Shown piece by piece: positions 11,391 to 24,035 of a DNA stretch of 64,000 nucleotides. The stretch is from Metopolophium dirhodum (lineage: Eukaryota > Arthropoda > Insecta > Hemiptera > Aphididae), in the NCBI RefSeq assembly GCF_019925205.1, contig NC_083562.1:30256001-30320000 (forward strand), in the 5' to 3' direction. Numbering within the stretch: position 1 is the stretch's first letter; every line of letters begins with the position of its first letter. Made by a program: the position numbers and the translations under genes. The notes beneath the pieces are model-generated. The model searched no databases. It was not told the DNA's origin and worked only from the letters and a program-made list of their open reading frames with translations.

Positions 11391-12880
11391 TTGATAAATC
11401 CTTTCTCAGTGCCCGATGAAATTATTACAAAAATCTATCCTAGATCTCTAAATTTCAAGTCGATAACTCAAATAGGTTCGGCTCTGCGTTGATTATTGGT
11501 AAAGTACACTTTCCTTTATATATTAAAATAAAGATAACACGTAACAACCACACAGCCGTGTCCTTGTTGCCGTTCGGCCTTGAAACACGTTTTATTGTAC
11601 CGCCAATCTACGGCTATACACACGATGTTTCAATATGCTTTCTATTCGTTTGGCTGAAGAGGGTAGCACTATAGTGGTAGGAGAGGCTGAAGGGCACTGT
11701 TGTTCAGTGACGTAGACAGGAGTTTTTATTGAGGGGAGTGTATATATATTTTTTTTTAAGATAAATCGGATGGTAGTGTCCCACGTACTAAACTACTAGT
11801 ATAAAAAATACGTACGTAATAATATGTTACTTATATGATAAATAATAAACTGTAATATCAGAGTTTACTCATCGAGCCCATTTATGTCATAAAGCATTTT
11901 TAAATTTTGACCCTTATATACCTCATTTGAAGACATAAATTGACAACTCGTATATCATATGATAACATCTACAATTATTTATTCTAAGACAGATATAAAA
12001 TGCATTTTAATAAACGTCCTATTTAACCTTCTATAGGCCTATTTTTGTTAGTAGATGGTATTTTTCTGGGACTGTAAAATAATGAAGGTCGTTTTACCTA
12101 CTACGTCGATACGATCGGCGTCGATACAGGCGGCGGCCATTGGGGATGACAAGGGTAGGCAATAAATTGTTATTACTGTTATTTCTTATACTGGAAATCT
12201 TGGTATCCTAAACGATTAAACCGGTTCCCGTCTGCACACCCTCTTACTTAGAATAATATATTGTTGGGAGTAGGTTTCTTTTATGTGGAAGATTATATAT
12301 AATATAACATTGTTATATTGTACATCGTTTTCTCGGTTTTTTTTCTTCAGTTTCATGGCACTCCTGGAACAAGACTTTCGACATAACAATATACAACGTG
12401 TGTGCGACCGATAATGGCGAGAACCCCGGGGAGTATACCCAAGGCAGTCAAATGAAATATTTAAGTATACAAATACACGCACACGGTGGCGTCACAGTGG
12501 AGAAATAAACATCTGCGTCTACATTCAACAGTAAACCAGCTTACTATTGGTAGGTATTGTTCAACTATACGATATTTTATTTTCGGTGGTTCAAAATAAT
12601 ATATAAATTCACCATAATATAATATAAATTACCTTTGTTACTGCCGGATACTGGAGTTCATCGGTGCTCGGATAACCCCGATATGCGAGCATTATGTATA
12701 TTATATATAAATATATGAATGTATGTTCATCATACATAATATTATATCATATTATTATATTTTATCGATAGCGGTAATTACTACCTAATACTATAAAACT
12801 ATATATTATCGTCGTGAAGCGACTGCAATGACTGCAGATACAGAAAACACTAAAATAAATTATAATATTGTGATATATAT
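11391..12880. other. Intergenic, no gene recognised
   Basis: Several short open frames occur but none has a recognisable domain. Coding-like splice structure was not found. The stretch 12700-12780 is TA-rich low complexity. Confidence 0.4.
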
Positions 12881-12884
12881 AATA

Positions 12885-13840
12885 CTAGCCGACCTGTCAC
12901 AGCTTCGCCCGTGATTGGTTGTTTATTTTGCCTCCGGAGGATGATTTGTTCAATTTTTTATCCAAATTTTATCGTTTAATGTTATCGGCAAGTAAATTAA
13001 AAAATGGTTAATGAAAACGCATTGAAATGTTTCTAGCGGTATTAATGATAAATATATTTTTATCTAAAATAGCTGATCCCGTGCAATACGTTGCCAGTTA
13101 AATGCACCAACTCTATATGACTCAAACTTTGTTCAATCCGTTATTTAATATTCGGTGTATGGTGTTCAACATTTATCTTAACTTTTCTGTTGCCTGGAAT
13201 AAAAATTCTAATTTACAGCAGTAGATTATCAGGTAGGCCTGCGGTAGATCAAGGGGTCCGTGCTGTTTGTACGTAAATGTATGACTTAACTCTTAAGTAC
13301 CAAAGTTATAAGGATTTGTCGTTTTTACTTAATTCCACCTACGGTGGATTAATATAATCAATTAATACAAAATCCTAACCTAACCTAACCGTATTAAAAT
13401 CCGATATATAAAAAAAAACAAAATTTAACCCTTTTTAAATTAATCTTTCTTCTTCCTAGAGGTCTAATCTACACACAAACATTCATTTATATATACCTAT
13501 ATATATATATATATAATACAAATCAACAAAAATGACGGATTAACCAATAGCAACCAATATAATATAGTACAATATTATTATTTTAATCTGCAACAATAAA
13601 CTAAATTTTTTATTATTTAGGTTATTTTTTTCTGGATAAATGGCGCCACTGTTGTATTTTTGACATCCCTATTTTCTACTTTTCTAGTGGATTTTCCTAA
13701 AATTTTCTTTCATAAGAACCTTGTCCTGACAATTTCGAACACAACAAAAAAAGAATCAACCAAATCGGTACTGTAGTTTCGGAGTTTATCCTGAACAAAA
13801 AAAACCGACTTCATTTTATATAGTAGTATAGATATAGATA
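12885..13840. repeat. Dispersed arthropod repeat, class unresolved
   Basis: Begins ACTAGCCGACCTGTCACAGC and ends in CCGACTTCATTTTATATAG. Bases about 13760-13790 (CCAAATCGGTACTGTAGTTT) are the reverse of a motif at about 47705-47750 (GCTAAACGGCTGGACCGATT), found in a widespread arthropod repeat. The middle (about 13095-13200) is repeated in inverted orientation at 17214-17332. A TA microsatellite lies at 13495-13516. No ORF survives. Confidence 0.5.
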
Positions 13841-14107
13841 GGAGTATATTGGTGTACGCGCGATGCATGAGATTATTTTTATGGATTAACTTCTCGGAAC
13901 AATTTTATTCTCGGAATCATTATTCTTATCTACACGACGACGACGACGAACAAAAAGGATAGGTTGCAGGTAGCTGGAAACCCGCGGGCCGCCGTGCCGC
14001 ACAATACGTATTGGCACTGAATAATTATTATAGTCGTTAATTACTCCGCTAGAATTATATATTGTAGTTTTAACATGTAAAATGTAACGGAAATAGCAGC
14101 TGTGTTC

Positions 14108-14765
14108 GAACAAGTAGCCAGTAAAATAGGTCTAAACATTAATATGGATAAAACAAAAATAATGGAACACTGATACGGGATCCCTAGCTTTCGAAAAAGT
14201 TAATGAATTTCGGTACCTAAGTGCAGTACCGAGTAAAAAAAATGACTGGGCTAGGGAAATAGGTGTAAGGATAATAAAAACAGAAAAAGCCGCTTTCGCT
14301 TTAAATAAGTTCTTAAAGTCAAAAGTATTTTCCAAAAAAACTAAAGCAAGGCTGTACACAGCAATAATAAGACCCACACTCACATATGGGTGCGAGGCAT
14401 TAACTACCACAAGCAATATGGAAAGAAAACTTTTGAGAACAAAATATGGAGGGTAATATGTGTATGATAATGAAAAAGGAACATGGAGGAGAAAGTATTA
14501 CAAAGAACTGCGGGAAGAAATGGAAATGGCATCAGTAATAAGTTTCATCTGGCGGCGTAGTGAGAACGATATAAACAGAGTAGTCCTGGAGTGAAAGCCT
14601 ACGGGAGAAAGACCTCGAGGACGACCAAGAATAAGATGGTTAGAGGGACCTGAACAGAAGGGGAGTTCAAGATTGGAGAGAACTAGCCCAGGACAGACAA
14701 ATGGAGGGATTTAGTGATGGCGGTGAAAACTCTAGTGTCAGATAAAGAAGAAGAAGAAGAAGAAC
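14108..14765 (+). pseudogene. 3' end of a second LINE (RTE/CR1-like reverse transcriptase C-terminus)
   Basis: In broken frames the plus strand reads EQVASKIGLNINMDKTKIM, then FRYLSAV, ARLYTAIIRPTLTYGCEALT, and near the end GERPRGRPRIRWLEG. These are the usual post-RT segments of insect endonuclease-reverse transcriptases. Stops and frameshifts are frequent. It finishes in a GAAGAA microsatellite (14746-14764) instead of poly(A), as in RTE-type elements. The 5' part is missing, so it is a 5'-truncated insertion. Clade assignment is inference. Confidence 0.75.
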
Positions 14766-14860
14766 GTGTAAATATATAGTCGAAATGACCTTGAGTACAA
14801 TTCCTCACCACAGTACAGCGCCACCTGTAAGCTGTAGTGTCGTATGAGCGTGTGCCATGG

Positions 14861-15190
14861 GCCATCGCTAGGGATGGCAAAAAATCGCTGACCATCGATA
14901 TATCGTAATATATACTTTGAATGTAATCAAGGAGGAATGTGGTGCTATGTGTAAATATTAAACATAGGCACAAAGCTATTAATCCAAATTCCCAAATAAT
15001 TTATAATTGTATTTTTTAGTAGTTATTGTATAATAATATATTAATATCTACTAGTTTCCCGACGATTAATCGTATTAAAATATCGTAAGACTCGATAGAA
15101 TCGATACGATATATCGGTAATGAAGTATCGATATAAAATGTCTCGATATTTTCGATATATCGATATATCATTGCCATCCCTAGCCATCGC
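14861..15190. mobile_element. hAT-like MITE with 8-bp target duplication
   Basis: Element 14869-15182 (314 bp) has perfect 12-bp terminal inverted repeats TAGGGATGGCAA / TTGCCATCCCTA. It is flanked by an exact 8-bp direct repeat GCCATCGC (14861-14868 and 15183-15190). Eight-base duplications and a T/CAGGGxTGGC terminus fit the hAT superfamily. The interior has no ORF and is rich in TATCGATA words. It sits about 100 bp after the LINE 3' tail. Confidence 0.88.
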
Positions 15191-17213
15191 TCTCTAGTCT
15201 TCTCAATCGAGTTTCGACTGTGTAAGTAACGTGACGTGTGTGTATGTCACTAGCGTGCATCTAATTTGTTGTTCCGTTGGCGACGTTCGCGCATCACTAA
15301 TTCTATATAGGTAAGTGTGACGTTAGTGATATGTGATATATATCATATATGTGATATGTCTATATTTTGGTTTTGCATAAAATAAATTGTTATTATTATT
15401 ATTATTATTGTTTAGCTTATAAGTTATTTAATGATTACCTACTTACACAAATGTTATTGTTTTTTTCATTCGGTACTAACGATTCACTTTTGCTGACGGT
15501 TCTCGTAGGTTAACTGAGTGGTGTACAAGGGAGAGGGGGGCAGGGAGGTTAATAATTTTTTTTGCAATTTGTTTTCAAACTTTCATTCAATTTATAGATC
15601 TTAAAAAAAATCCACCCATCCGTCCCACATTGTCCGCTATCCGACGAAGTCGGATTGTCTACCTGGATAACTGAGGTGTCAAAAAAACATACCTTTTTAT
15701 TTTGGCGCAAATGGGCTGTACCCAAAACGAATTCAATTTTTATGGCGCAAATGGACGATGCTCTTCCAGGCGGCGACTGTCTGTGCCGTATGCTTTAGCA
15801 CGGTCGCCCGTCTCCCGAGTTTTTTGGCATTTTTTTTTCGATTTTTTTCACATTATTTTTCATATAAATATATACACTATATAGGTAAATGTTAATATGT
15901 ATTGTATTGGTTAATATATTATGTATCTATTTGTTGTTTAAATTATTAGGAATTATAATTGAACCTTTCTCGAAATTATCATTGCTATTTGCTATATATC
16001 ATACTTAGTATGTTCGTAATGATATGAAAAACGAGCTGTTTAGAATGCCTCCCCCACCATAGGTCAACATATTGAAAGTTTATAAGACTAGCATTAAACG
16101 ATTATATTTTTTAGTTTTTAACTTAAAATTTTTCTGGGATAAAGGGTCGTATCACGTTTATAGTTTAGTACCAAAATGTTTGCATTTATGTGGAATTTAA
16201 ATATAATATATAAGGTAGGTAGGTAGGTAGGTACATGTAATTATTGCAATTTACAATATATTTCTGTATTATTTGTATAGCAACTCCAACTTCAAAAAGT
16301 TACACACAGCTACATAATATAATATTTTTGTTAATTTACATAACAAATGCCCGCTGGAATGTTACTAAAATAAAATTTCAAATAATGTTCTGCGGAACAC
16401 CGACATTTTCTCGTGGACCACCGGGAGAAAACCGCTCCCATATAAATATATAACACTCTGTAAAGTAAATGATCTAAATGTGACAATGATACAATGATAC
16501 CCGCGAGTGCCCACTTAAAAATCTGCCAAAACTACACACACGTGTTACCCCAACAAACAAAAACAAACAGCTAATGGTCATAGTTGCCGGGCTTCAATAA
16601 AAAAAAAAATCTATTAACAATATTTTATCGAATAACATTTAAATTTTAAACATTAGACATTAGCTGATATACTTATCAAAACATTTATTATAATTTATAA
16701 CTAATTGTAAAATAAATGAGTCATAATCGGATAATAATTTGATCAAATCCCCGTATGGGTTTTACGTAGTCGTCTCGCCGGAAATTGGCTATTATTCATA
16801 ATGAGTGACTTGGAGCTGGTATACAAATAATAATATACAATTATATCGTTAGTTGTAAATTGTATAAGTATTTTTAATGACCATAGTCCAGGCTAAGACA
16901 AACATTTCGAACTAAACACGATACGATGATATTTATTACAAAAACATATTGCTAATTATTAAAAAGTGTAATCGTTTAATATTAATCTTATCAGAGTTCA
17001 ATAGATTGAAATCCGGCGGCCGCCGAATACGGCCGAGTTAGTGCTCCAGTGTATTGTAATCTATATCAATGTGATTAAACTTTAAACTCATTTACGAGTC
17101 ATTATATTAATTCATCCGTTTAACGGAAAAACACACACGTGCAAGACATAATATATTCATATATTATAATAGATAGTACCTAACCTGTACATGTGTTACG
17201 GGCAAAGTAGGAA
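15191..17213. other. Intergenic, microsatellites, no gene
   Basis: No supported gene. A TTA microsatellite is at about 15391-15410 and a GGTA microsatellite at 16214-16232. Short frames at 15702-15884 and 16244-16453 lack any recognisable domain. Confidence 0.4.
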
Positions 17214-17332
17214 GTTGGGCATTTTATTTCGGGCAACAGAAAAGTTAAGATAAACCTAGAACATCATACACCGAATATTAAATAAGGCATTAAACAAAGT
17301 TTGAGTCATACCTATACAGTTTGTACATTTAA
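17214..17332 (-). repeat. Inverted fragment of the 12885-13840 repeat
   Basis: Reads as the reverse complement of about 13095-13200 (shared words GTTAAGATAAA, CACCGAATATTAAATAA and AAACAAAGTTTGAGTCATA). Confidence 0.65.
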
Positions 17333-17333
17333 C

Positions 17334-17460
17334 TAGTGTTTGGAACGTTCACTAAAAAAATGAACTCGTTCACGTTCATGTTTTTTTCAAACAAACGCGA
17401 TCACGTTCACGTTCTTTTAAAAAACAAACTGTTCATTAGGTCGTTCATTTAATATAAAAA
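17334..17460 (+). repeat. One terminus of a hAT-like element
   Basis: Starts TAGTGTTTGGAACGTTCACT and continues with several GTTCACGTTC words, which is like known hAT ends. No matching opposite end was found nearby; the sequence runs into a family A copy. Confidence 0.4.
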
Positions 17461-17579
17461 TTAAAAACCAATAAACATAATATACCCATATACGACTCAA
17501 CCAAAAAATAAAAATACAATTCAGACTTTAGAGCATATTATACAATTTATAAAGTATCTGAATTAATTTTTAATATCTG

Positions 17580-18805
17580 ACACATTTTGATAAGGATTAC
17601 CTAATGATAAAATTAATAAAATAATTAATAAATTATAAATTTGATAAATGTTGTAAAAATTTGAACTTTAAATGCTTATAAAAAAAAATTGTGCCTATGT
17701 ATTTTTAATATTTTTCGACTGCTATTAGAACGATATAACAGGAGCCTTATATTAAATTTTCATGCTTTTTTACCCAACAAATAAAATTTATTGATATTTA
17801 TAGAAAAAAAAACTAAAAAAATTGAAAACTGACAATGTCCGTAAACAGCTCAAAAAGAGTCTAAATATTTTCAACATTTTATGGTGTATAGAAAATGCTA
17901 ATATAAACATTCAGTGAAATTTTCAAGTATCTACAGTCATTCGTTTTTTAATTACAATAAAATAAGAAAATTGTTACATGAGAAATCGAGTAAATATCAA
18001 ATGTTGTAAAAATATAAATTTCAGACGCTCATAAAAATTTAATTTAAGTTTCTTCTAGACATTTTTTTTTTGATAAAGGTAGACAAACTTATGAGTAATC
18101 TTATATTACATTTTCAAATCTTAGATTTAAAAAGAAAAATTTTTATGAATTCTCATCAAAATAATTTGCTATTTTTCGTGATTTTTCCGTATTTTGTCAA
18201 TATTTGAACTTTAAATGCTTATAATTAAAAACTGTGACTAAGGATTTTTAATTTTTTTCATCTGCCTTTGAAACAATAACCTAGGAGCCTTCTATTAAAT
18301 TTTCAAGCTTCTTTACTCAACAGATAAAATTTTATTGATATTTATAGAAAAAAAAACTAAAAAAATTGAAAACTGACAATGGCCGTAAACAGCTCAAAAA
18401 GAGTCAAAATATTTTGTAAATTTTATGGTGTATAGAAAATGCTAATATAAACATTCAGTCAAAATTTCATGTCCCTACGGTCATTTGTTTCAGAGTTACA
18501 CCAAAAACCAAAATCGATTTTCTCGAAAACAGATTTTGCGTAAAAATTCCCGTTTTTCCTTAATTTTTCTTTTGTTTTTCACGTCGCTTGTGAAAACTAC
18601 TAGGAAATTTTTACTTTTGACCCCCCAAAGTACTAACTAGATTCACTTTCCTATCAGAAAAGTTACTATTGAAGAAAATCCAAGCACTTTTTCTGTCCTA
18701 AAAGGTTAGACACAAAAAAAAAAAAAAATAAAAAAATATATAAAAAAAAAAACACACACATCATTGTAAAATCAATACATTCATCGCTTCGCTCAGAATC
18801 TAAAA
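17580..18805 (+). repeat. Copy of repeat family A, left end missing
   Basis: Matches the complete copy at 26220-27344 and ends with CATCGCTTCGCTCAGAATCT. It shows an internal duplication of about 540 bp: TTGAACTTTAAATGCTTATA occurs at 17661 and 18204, and both modules contain GAAAACTGACAATG and GTAAACAGCTCAAAAAGAGT. No coding potential. Confidence 0.8.
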
Positions 18806-18940
18806 TTATTTTTTAAAATTGTTATTTTTTTTCAAAAATATGGAAGAAATATATGAAATATTAAACCGCTTTCAATTGCCTTAATTTTCTTATTTAATTC
18901 GATATAGATCAAAATTAACATATTGTGAATATTTTTATAG

Positions 18941-19434
18941 GAGAACTTGCAGTCAACATCATTAAATAGAGTACGAGTAGATGATATAACAACCCTTGGG
19001 TCATTTAATCAAATCAATAAATCTGATTTATCAGCTTCGAAGATCCAAGACCCCAGTTTCAGTAGTTAAAAATGGATCCAGAGCAAAATTCAATTATTAT
19101 TGATCTGACAAGTGACAGCGAAACAGATGAAGACACTAAAAATACCACTCTTAAAAGTCCTTTTGGAGATGAAAAAGATACTAGAAGTAGACTTGAACCT
19201 AGAGCAACAAGAAGTCAAACTAGAGCAAAAGGCGGTGCAAATAAAATACCTGTAGTTCCAATTTATAAATGCTTGTTGGGTGCAGCCAGAGACGCAAAAA
19301 ATATTTTTGTTGATTCTAATGATTGTAAGGAAGGTAGTTTGTTACGCAAAAATAGCCGAGCTTTGGAAAATACATTGACTACATATGGTGGTCATTTTTG
19401 CCATATGTATTTAAAAGGTCCATCAAATGTATAA
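18941..19434 (+). CDS. Unrecognised ORF with SUMO-interaction-like motif, possibly a 3' exon
   Basis: ORF 19072-19434 encodes 120 residues. The N-terminus (residues about 8-21) reads IIIDLTSDSETDED, a hydrophobic core followed by acidic residues, which is the form of a SUMO-interacting motif. A basic Arg/Thr segment follows (residues about 38-55), and the end reads GGHFCHMYLKG. It does not match a family I know. Just upstream, after a good acceptor (TTTTTATAG, ending 18940), 42 sense codons are open to a TAA at 19067-19069, only two bases before the ATG. AATAAA at about 19459 could serve polyadenylation. It may be the last exon of an unseen gene, a dicistronic transcript or a decayed copy. 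Function is unknown. Confidence 0.4.
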
Positions 19435-19811
19435 ACTAATAACTATCATTATTTATTCAAATAAAGAAATTTTATTTTAATTAGAGTCTTGTAATGTATC
19501 TACCTATACGTAAAAAATAAATAAATATAATAATAACTGTTGAATTTTCAGGGACATGATAGGTAACGCATTCGTGTATGTATTACACTATTTATATAGG
19601 TAGATATTATTCATAAGTATGCACACCGCACATATCAGGATAAGCAGTTGACCATTCCGTGAACATTACTTTTACGTCCTTAATCCCTATGATATAGATA
19701 TTAGGTGAACAATAGAAGTTAAGTATGTTACACAAAATGTATTAATCGTTACCTATAACTTATAACGTTGTAATAGGAAAAAAAAATACCAGTTATAAAT
19801 TAAAATTGTAT

Positions 19812-20344
19812 CTTATGACTAAGACCGGATTTACATGTTTTTACATATCGTTACTGGGTCTATGCAGTCTTATGAGAATAAAAAATGAGGATGATTTGTT
19901 TAATTCTGAATGCATAGAAAAAAGTTTTTTTTGCATATTTGAGAATATTTTATGGGTTAGAGAATATTTAACTCATTTAGCATATTTTGGAATATTTCGT
20001 AAATTGTGAGAAAAAATTTGTATTTATTTTTAATTTTAATATTACGGTACCCAGAAAAATTTTTTTTGAACATTTACAATTTTTTATTTTATCATTTCCA
20101 ACTCTTACTAAAGTGCAATAATATTCCATTAGAATACGAAACTTTAAATACCTAATAATTAACTCACTATTAATATAAAATTGAAAAAAAAAAATTTTTA
20201 ATGCATATTAAAGTTAATATAATGATGTTTATTGATTATTTTTGCATATTTCTGCTTTTTTTTTGTATATTTTGCATATTTTAGCATATTTTTTAAATTT
20301 TTAAGATATTTTAAGAGAATATAAATCCGGTCTTTACTTATGAC
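19812..20344. mobile_element. hAT-like MITE with 8-bp target duplication
   Basis: Element 19820-20336 (517 bp) begins TAAGACCGGATTTA and ends with the inverted form TAAATCCGGTCTTTA (one extra A). It is flanked by the direct repeat CTTATGAC (19812-19819 and 20337-20344), which fits the hAT target pattern nTnnnnAn. The interior carries many TTTGCATATTT words and no intact transposase. Confidence 0.75.
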
Positions 20345-23300
20345 TATTATCAGTTATAACATATATTTCTATAAATTAAACCAAAAATTATATATTGTAT
20401 ATTTCAAGTACCCTATATAGGTATGCACATATTAATTATAATTATTCTACGACCAGGGACTAGAAAAACGACGACGACGTTTATATCTTGATTATTTTAT
20501 ACATTTCTAGTTCGAAACTAAAATATGCACCTACAACCATGGCTTGATTTAGGCATTTTCTGGCCTTACGCAAAATAAAAAACGTGGCCCCTTGGAAACA
20601 GTAGCGTTTATAGCCCCCCCCCCCCTACTCAAACGAGTTGTATATAACAAAATAATAATTTATATCAATTTAGTATTAACTTATACATTTTTACAAACAT
20701 AATTATAATGTTATTCATTTTTATCTCTACAGGCTACTGATTTTTTGTACCTATTATTTATTAATTAATATATATATATATATTTATTATTGATATTGAA
20801 AACAAAATTAAATATTTCTTTTTTTATATTATTTATTAACTGTGATAAACTTATTTTTATATTTATAATAGAAATAATTAATAAGCTATTTTATAAAATT
20901 GCTTTTCTTGCTTTTTTTAAAGCAAATTTATTTATTATGTCATCGAAGTTTAAAGAAGATGTAAGATTGATTTCTATTGATAGTAAACCTAAGTTATCAA
21001 TTCTTTCCTATTAAAAATAGACTTTTATTTATTTTCATTTACATTTTACACTAATAAGGATTAATTATTTATTTTTTTTGAAATATTATATGTTTCTTAT
21101 ATTTATTTTATACGATGAAAGTAATACTCTAAAAAAAAATAAAAAATGTTCATAAAAATCTGAGGTCGTCTAATAACGGAGGCCATAGGCAGTTGCCTAA
21201 CCTGCCTTATGGTAAATATGACCCTGCCTACAACACTTGGATAGCACATTTTTTGTGACATTAAATATTTATTTTTAAAAGTAAAAGTAAATGTAAGCCC
21301 CAAAATAATATGAAAACTAACTTACTTTAATTATCGACTCTTTCGGCAGAATTTGTGACGTGCAGTGTGAACTGCGACACCGATGAGGAAACGCTCCAGA
21401 ATACTGAACTTAAAATATTGTGATTTATGAAAAATAAAATTATACGGAACGCAGTAAGTCCTATGCTCATTGATATTTTAGAATTTTTAATCGACTGTGT
21501 CTTCTGTAACGACTTTGAGATTTGCCATAGAATATAAATGATAGATATTATACTACGTTAATATGATGAATCAACAGATATAATATAAAGCAACTTTTTA
21601 TATCAAAGAGTTCCAACAATTTGTTCATTGAAATTTGATATGACAGTAAACCAAAATGGTTTATAATTTTGAATTTGAATTATAATATGATATAGGTATT
21701 ATTTAAATTATTATTTTCATTTATTAATTTAATTATTGATTAAGATGGTCTGATGCTGAATAGATATCAGAAGTACATAAGAATATTTTTATAAAAGCAT
21801 ATTGTATTTTATGAATCATTAAATAAAAATGTGATTACTGGATTTTAGAGTTAACATAAAGGTATAGTAAATACATCAAATTTACAGTACATCAGTACCG
21901 ACTACGATACCAACTAGATTTGTAAAATTCCAAGTCTATCATTTTCTCCGAATACTGATGAGTACGAAATTAATAATAATGATTTAATATGTTAATTTTA
22001 AATGTATCGGTTATATTTTAGATTTTAAATTCTAAGAGGATTGATGACTGTATTCATTATACAATGATGTGTCCTTTAATTTTTTTAATTATTTTTTCTT
22101 GTGGTCTGTGTAAATGATAAGTATTCGTAATAAAAATTCAATTTTCATATATTTATATAAATATATCACATATTTATTATAGGCACTCAGTATGTAATCA
22201 TATTTTTAGTTTTGTTGTAGGTATTTAGTAAATAATAATAGGTATACGAAATAACAATTTTCAATAAATAACAGTTTTCAAATAACAATTTATTGTGTGT
22301 GTTAGTACTATAAGTACCTACACCATAATAGTGAACTAAAATTTTGTAAAATTTTAATTTGGTAGGTGTAGTGCATAAATAATGTACAAATGTATTTTTT
22401 GTGTCTTAAGGATGCTGTAATTTATGAAAATCCTTGCATTAAATTGTTAGGATATTTTTATATGAATAATTATTTTATAGAATATTTTTACATATAAGTC
22501 AATCAGAAACTATTTACACTAAATGTTAATATATAGTAAAAAGCTATACAAATATCTATTATTTGTATTTATTTGTTAATAATATTAAGACTTAAATATT
22601 AGCAGTAATCTTGTTCCTTTCACAAAATGTTTTTTAATTACTCTTAATTTAGGTAATTTACATTTATACGTTTGGCATTTATTCCAAAGTGATCTCTGAA
22701 TAATCATTCAAAGATGAATTTAATAGTTACATTCCCGGTTACATTCAATTTGATTATAAATTAGAATAAACTAGTTTCAAGCTTCTACTACTATTTCTAT
22801 TCACTATAAATTTGAAAAATCGGAGCAAAGTAATCCCAATCAACGGTACTTTTCTCTTTAATTATAAAATTTAAAAATAAAGTTTTCTTATAATTATAAA
22901 TAAGTGTTTGACAAATAATTTTATTCACAAACATGATTCTGAGTGCTACTGAAGGTGATTGGTATTCGCTTAGAAGTTTGTCTTTCCTTGTTGAGAAGTA
23001 AGCCTATAATTTACATATTTAATTAAATTTGATAATTAATATTACTACGATCAAGAAATGTACATACTGTGGTTGAATGTATGTACGTAGGACACCCCGA
23101 TTCTTTTAACAGCCTATCAGCAACATCTTCAATATATATCTATTCATAGGTCATGCCAACCATTCTAACAGATGAAGCGTTTGTCAAAAATCTTATACAA
23201 TAGTAATGATTAGCAAAAATTAGACTGATCCCATATTATTAAGAAATATAATCAGTACAACTAGAAAATAATACTCACGAATGAAAAAGATAATGTGGCA

Positions 23301-23640
23301 AGGCTATACTTTGGATGTTTTACCAAAAAGAATATACTTATATATGGAAATTTATTACTAAAATGTATGAATACAACATTGGACGAATTTATAGTCTGTA
23401 GTCTGTACTTCTGTTCAAATTTCAAATACCTAATCGAATGATTCAATTAAAGTCGGCAAACAATACAATAATATTATGTTGTTATTCATTTGATAACAAA
23501 TATTACTATCTTAGTGATAAGTCAGAACGGTTATCTATAGTTGGCGGCACTTCTGGTCATAAACGTATAATATTATACGTCTATGCTTCTGGTCGATGTG
23601 ACGGGCATTTAAATTTTACCGTAGTCCGAAACATCGGGAA
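20345..23640. other. AT-rich intergenic DNA with repeat scraps
   Basis: No gene supported. Sequence at 20545-20640 (TTTAGGCATTTTCTGGCC, then a C-tract) and, inverted, at 21170-21235 (GGCAGTTGCCTAACCTGCC) resemble hAT-type termini but do not form a clean pair. A diverged family A end lies at about 22013-22085. The 74-residue frame at 20790-21014 is hydrophobic and unrecognised. Confidence 0.35.
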
Positions 23641-23661
23641 CGCTGCCCCCATCACCACGAT

Positions 23662-23800
23662 TTAATGGGACGTGAAACGTAACACGGACATTTTATTGTC
23701 TCCGTCTTATATAGCAAGTTTTCGATCAGCAGTTCACACATTTGGCATCGTTATTCGTTAGTTTAAAAATTAGAGTGAATGGATCTATTATCAAACTATT
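23662..23800. repeat. Half copy of the TTAA-flanked palindromic family
   Basis: Starts at a TTAA (23662-23665) and shares TTGTCTCCGTCTTA, ATAGCAAGTTTT and TTTAAAAATTAGAGTGAAT with the left arm of the element at 56935-57368. The second arm is missing. Confidence 0.55.
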
Positions 23801-23894
23801 AGCAAATTTACGCTCTGCGTAATAATTTTTTTTTATGTCTGTGTACACGATACCTAAGTAGTCGAAATAATGCTTCGCGCCTTCGCTTCTCATC

Positions 23895-24035
23895 TTTTCC
23901 GGTGGGATAGTGAATCTAGTTGGTGCATTGGGGAGCTCGAAATTCCCAGTAGGTACCTACAGTCTCCAAAAGTGCCGGGAAAAACAAAAAGATAAAATTG
24001 AAATTTTTACGTAAAATTCGATTTTTGGTGTAACT
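23895..24035 (-). repeat. Internal fragment of repeat family A
   Basis: Contains GTGAATCTAGTTGGTGCATT, AATTCCCAGTAG and TTTTTGGTGTAACTG, as in the internal part of the other copies; both ends are absent. Confidence 0.6.

Noticed and set aside
16214..16232. Short direct repeats as a CRISPR-like array
   Set aside because: It is a GGTA microsatellite without spacers; CRISPR is not expected in this kind of genome.
20545..21240. Pair of hAT-like ends enclosing a 74-codon frame as a transposon
   Set aside because: The two ends are similar in style only and do not form a proper inverted repeat; no target duplication was found.
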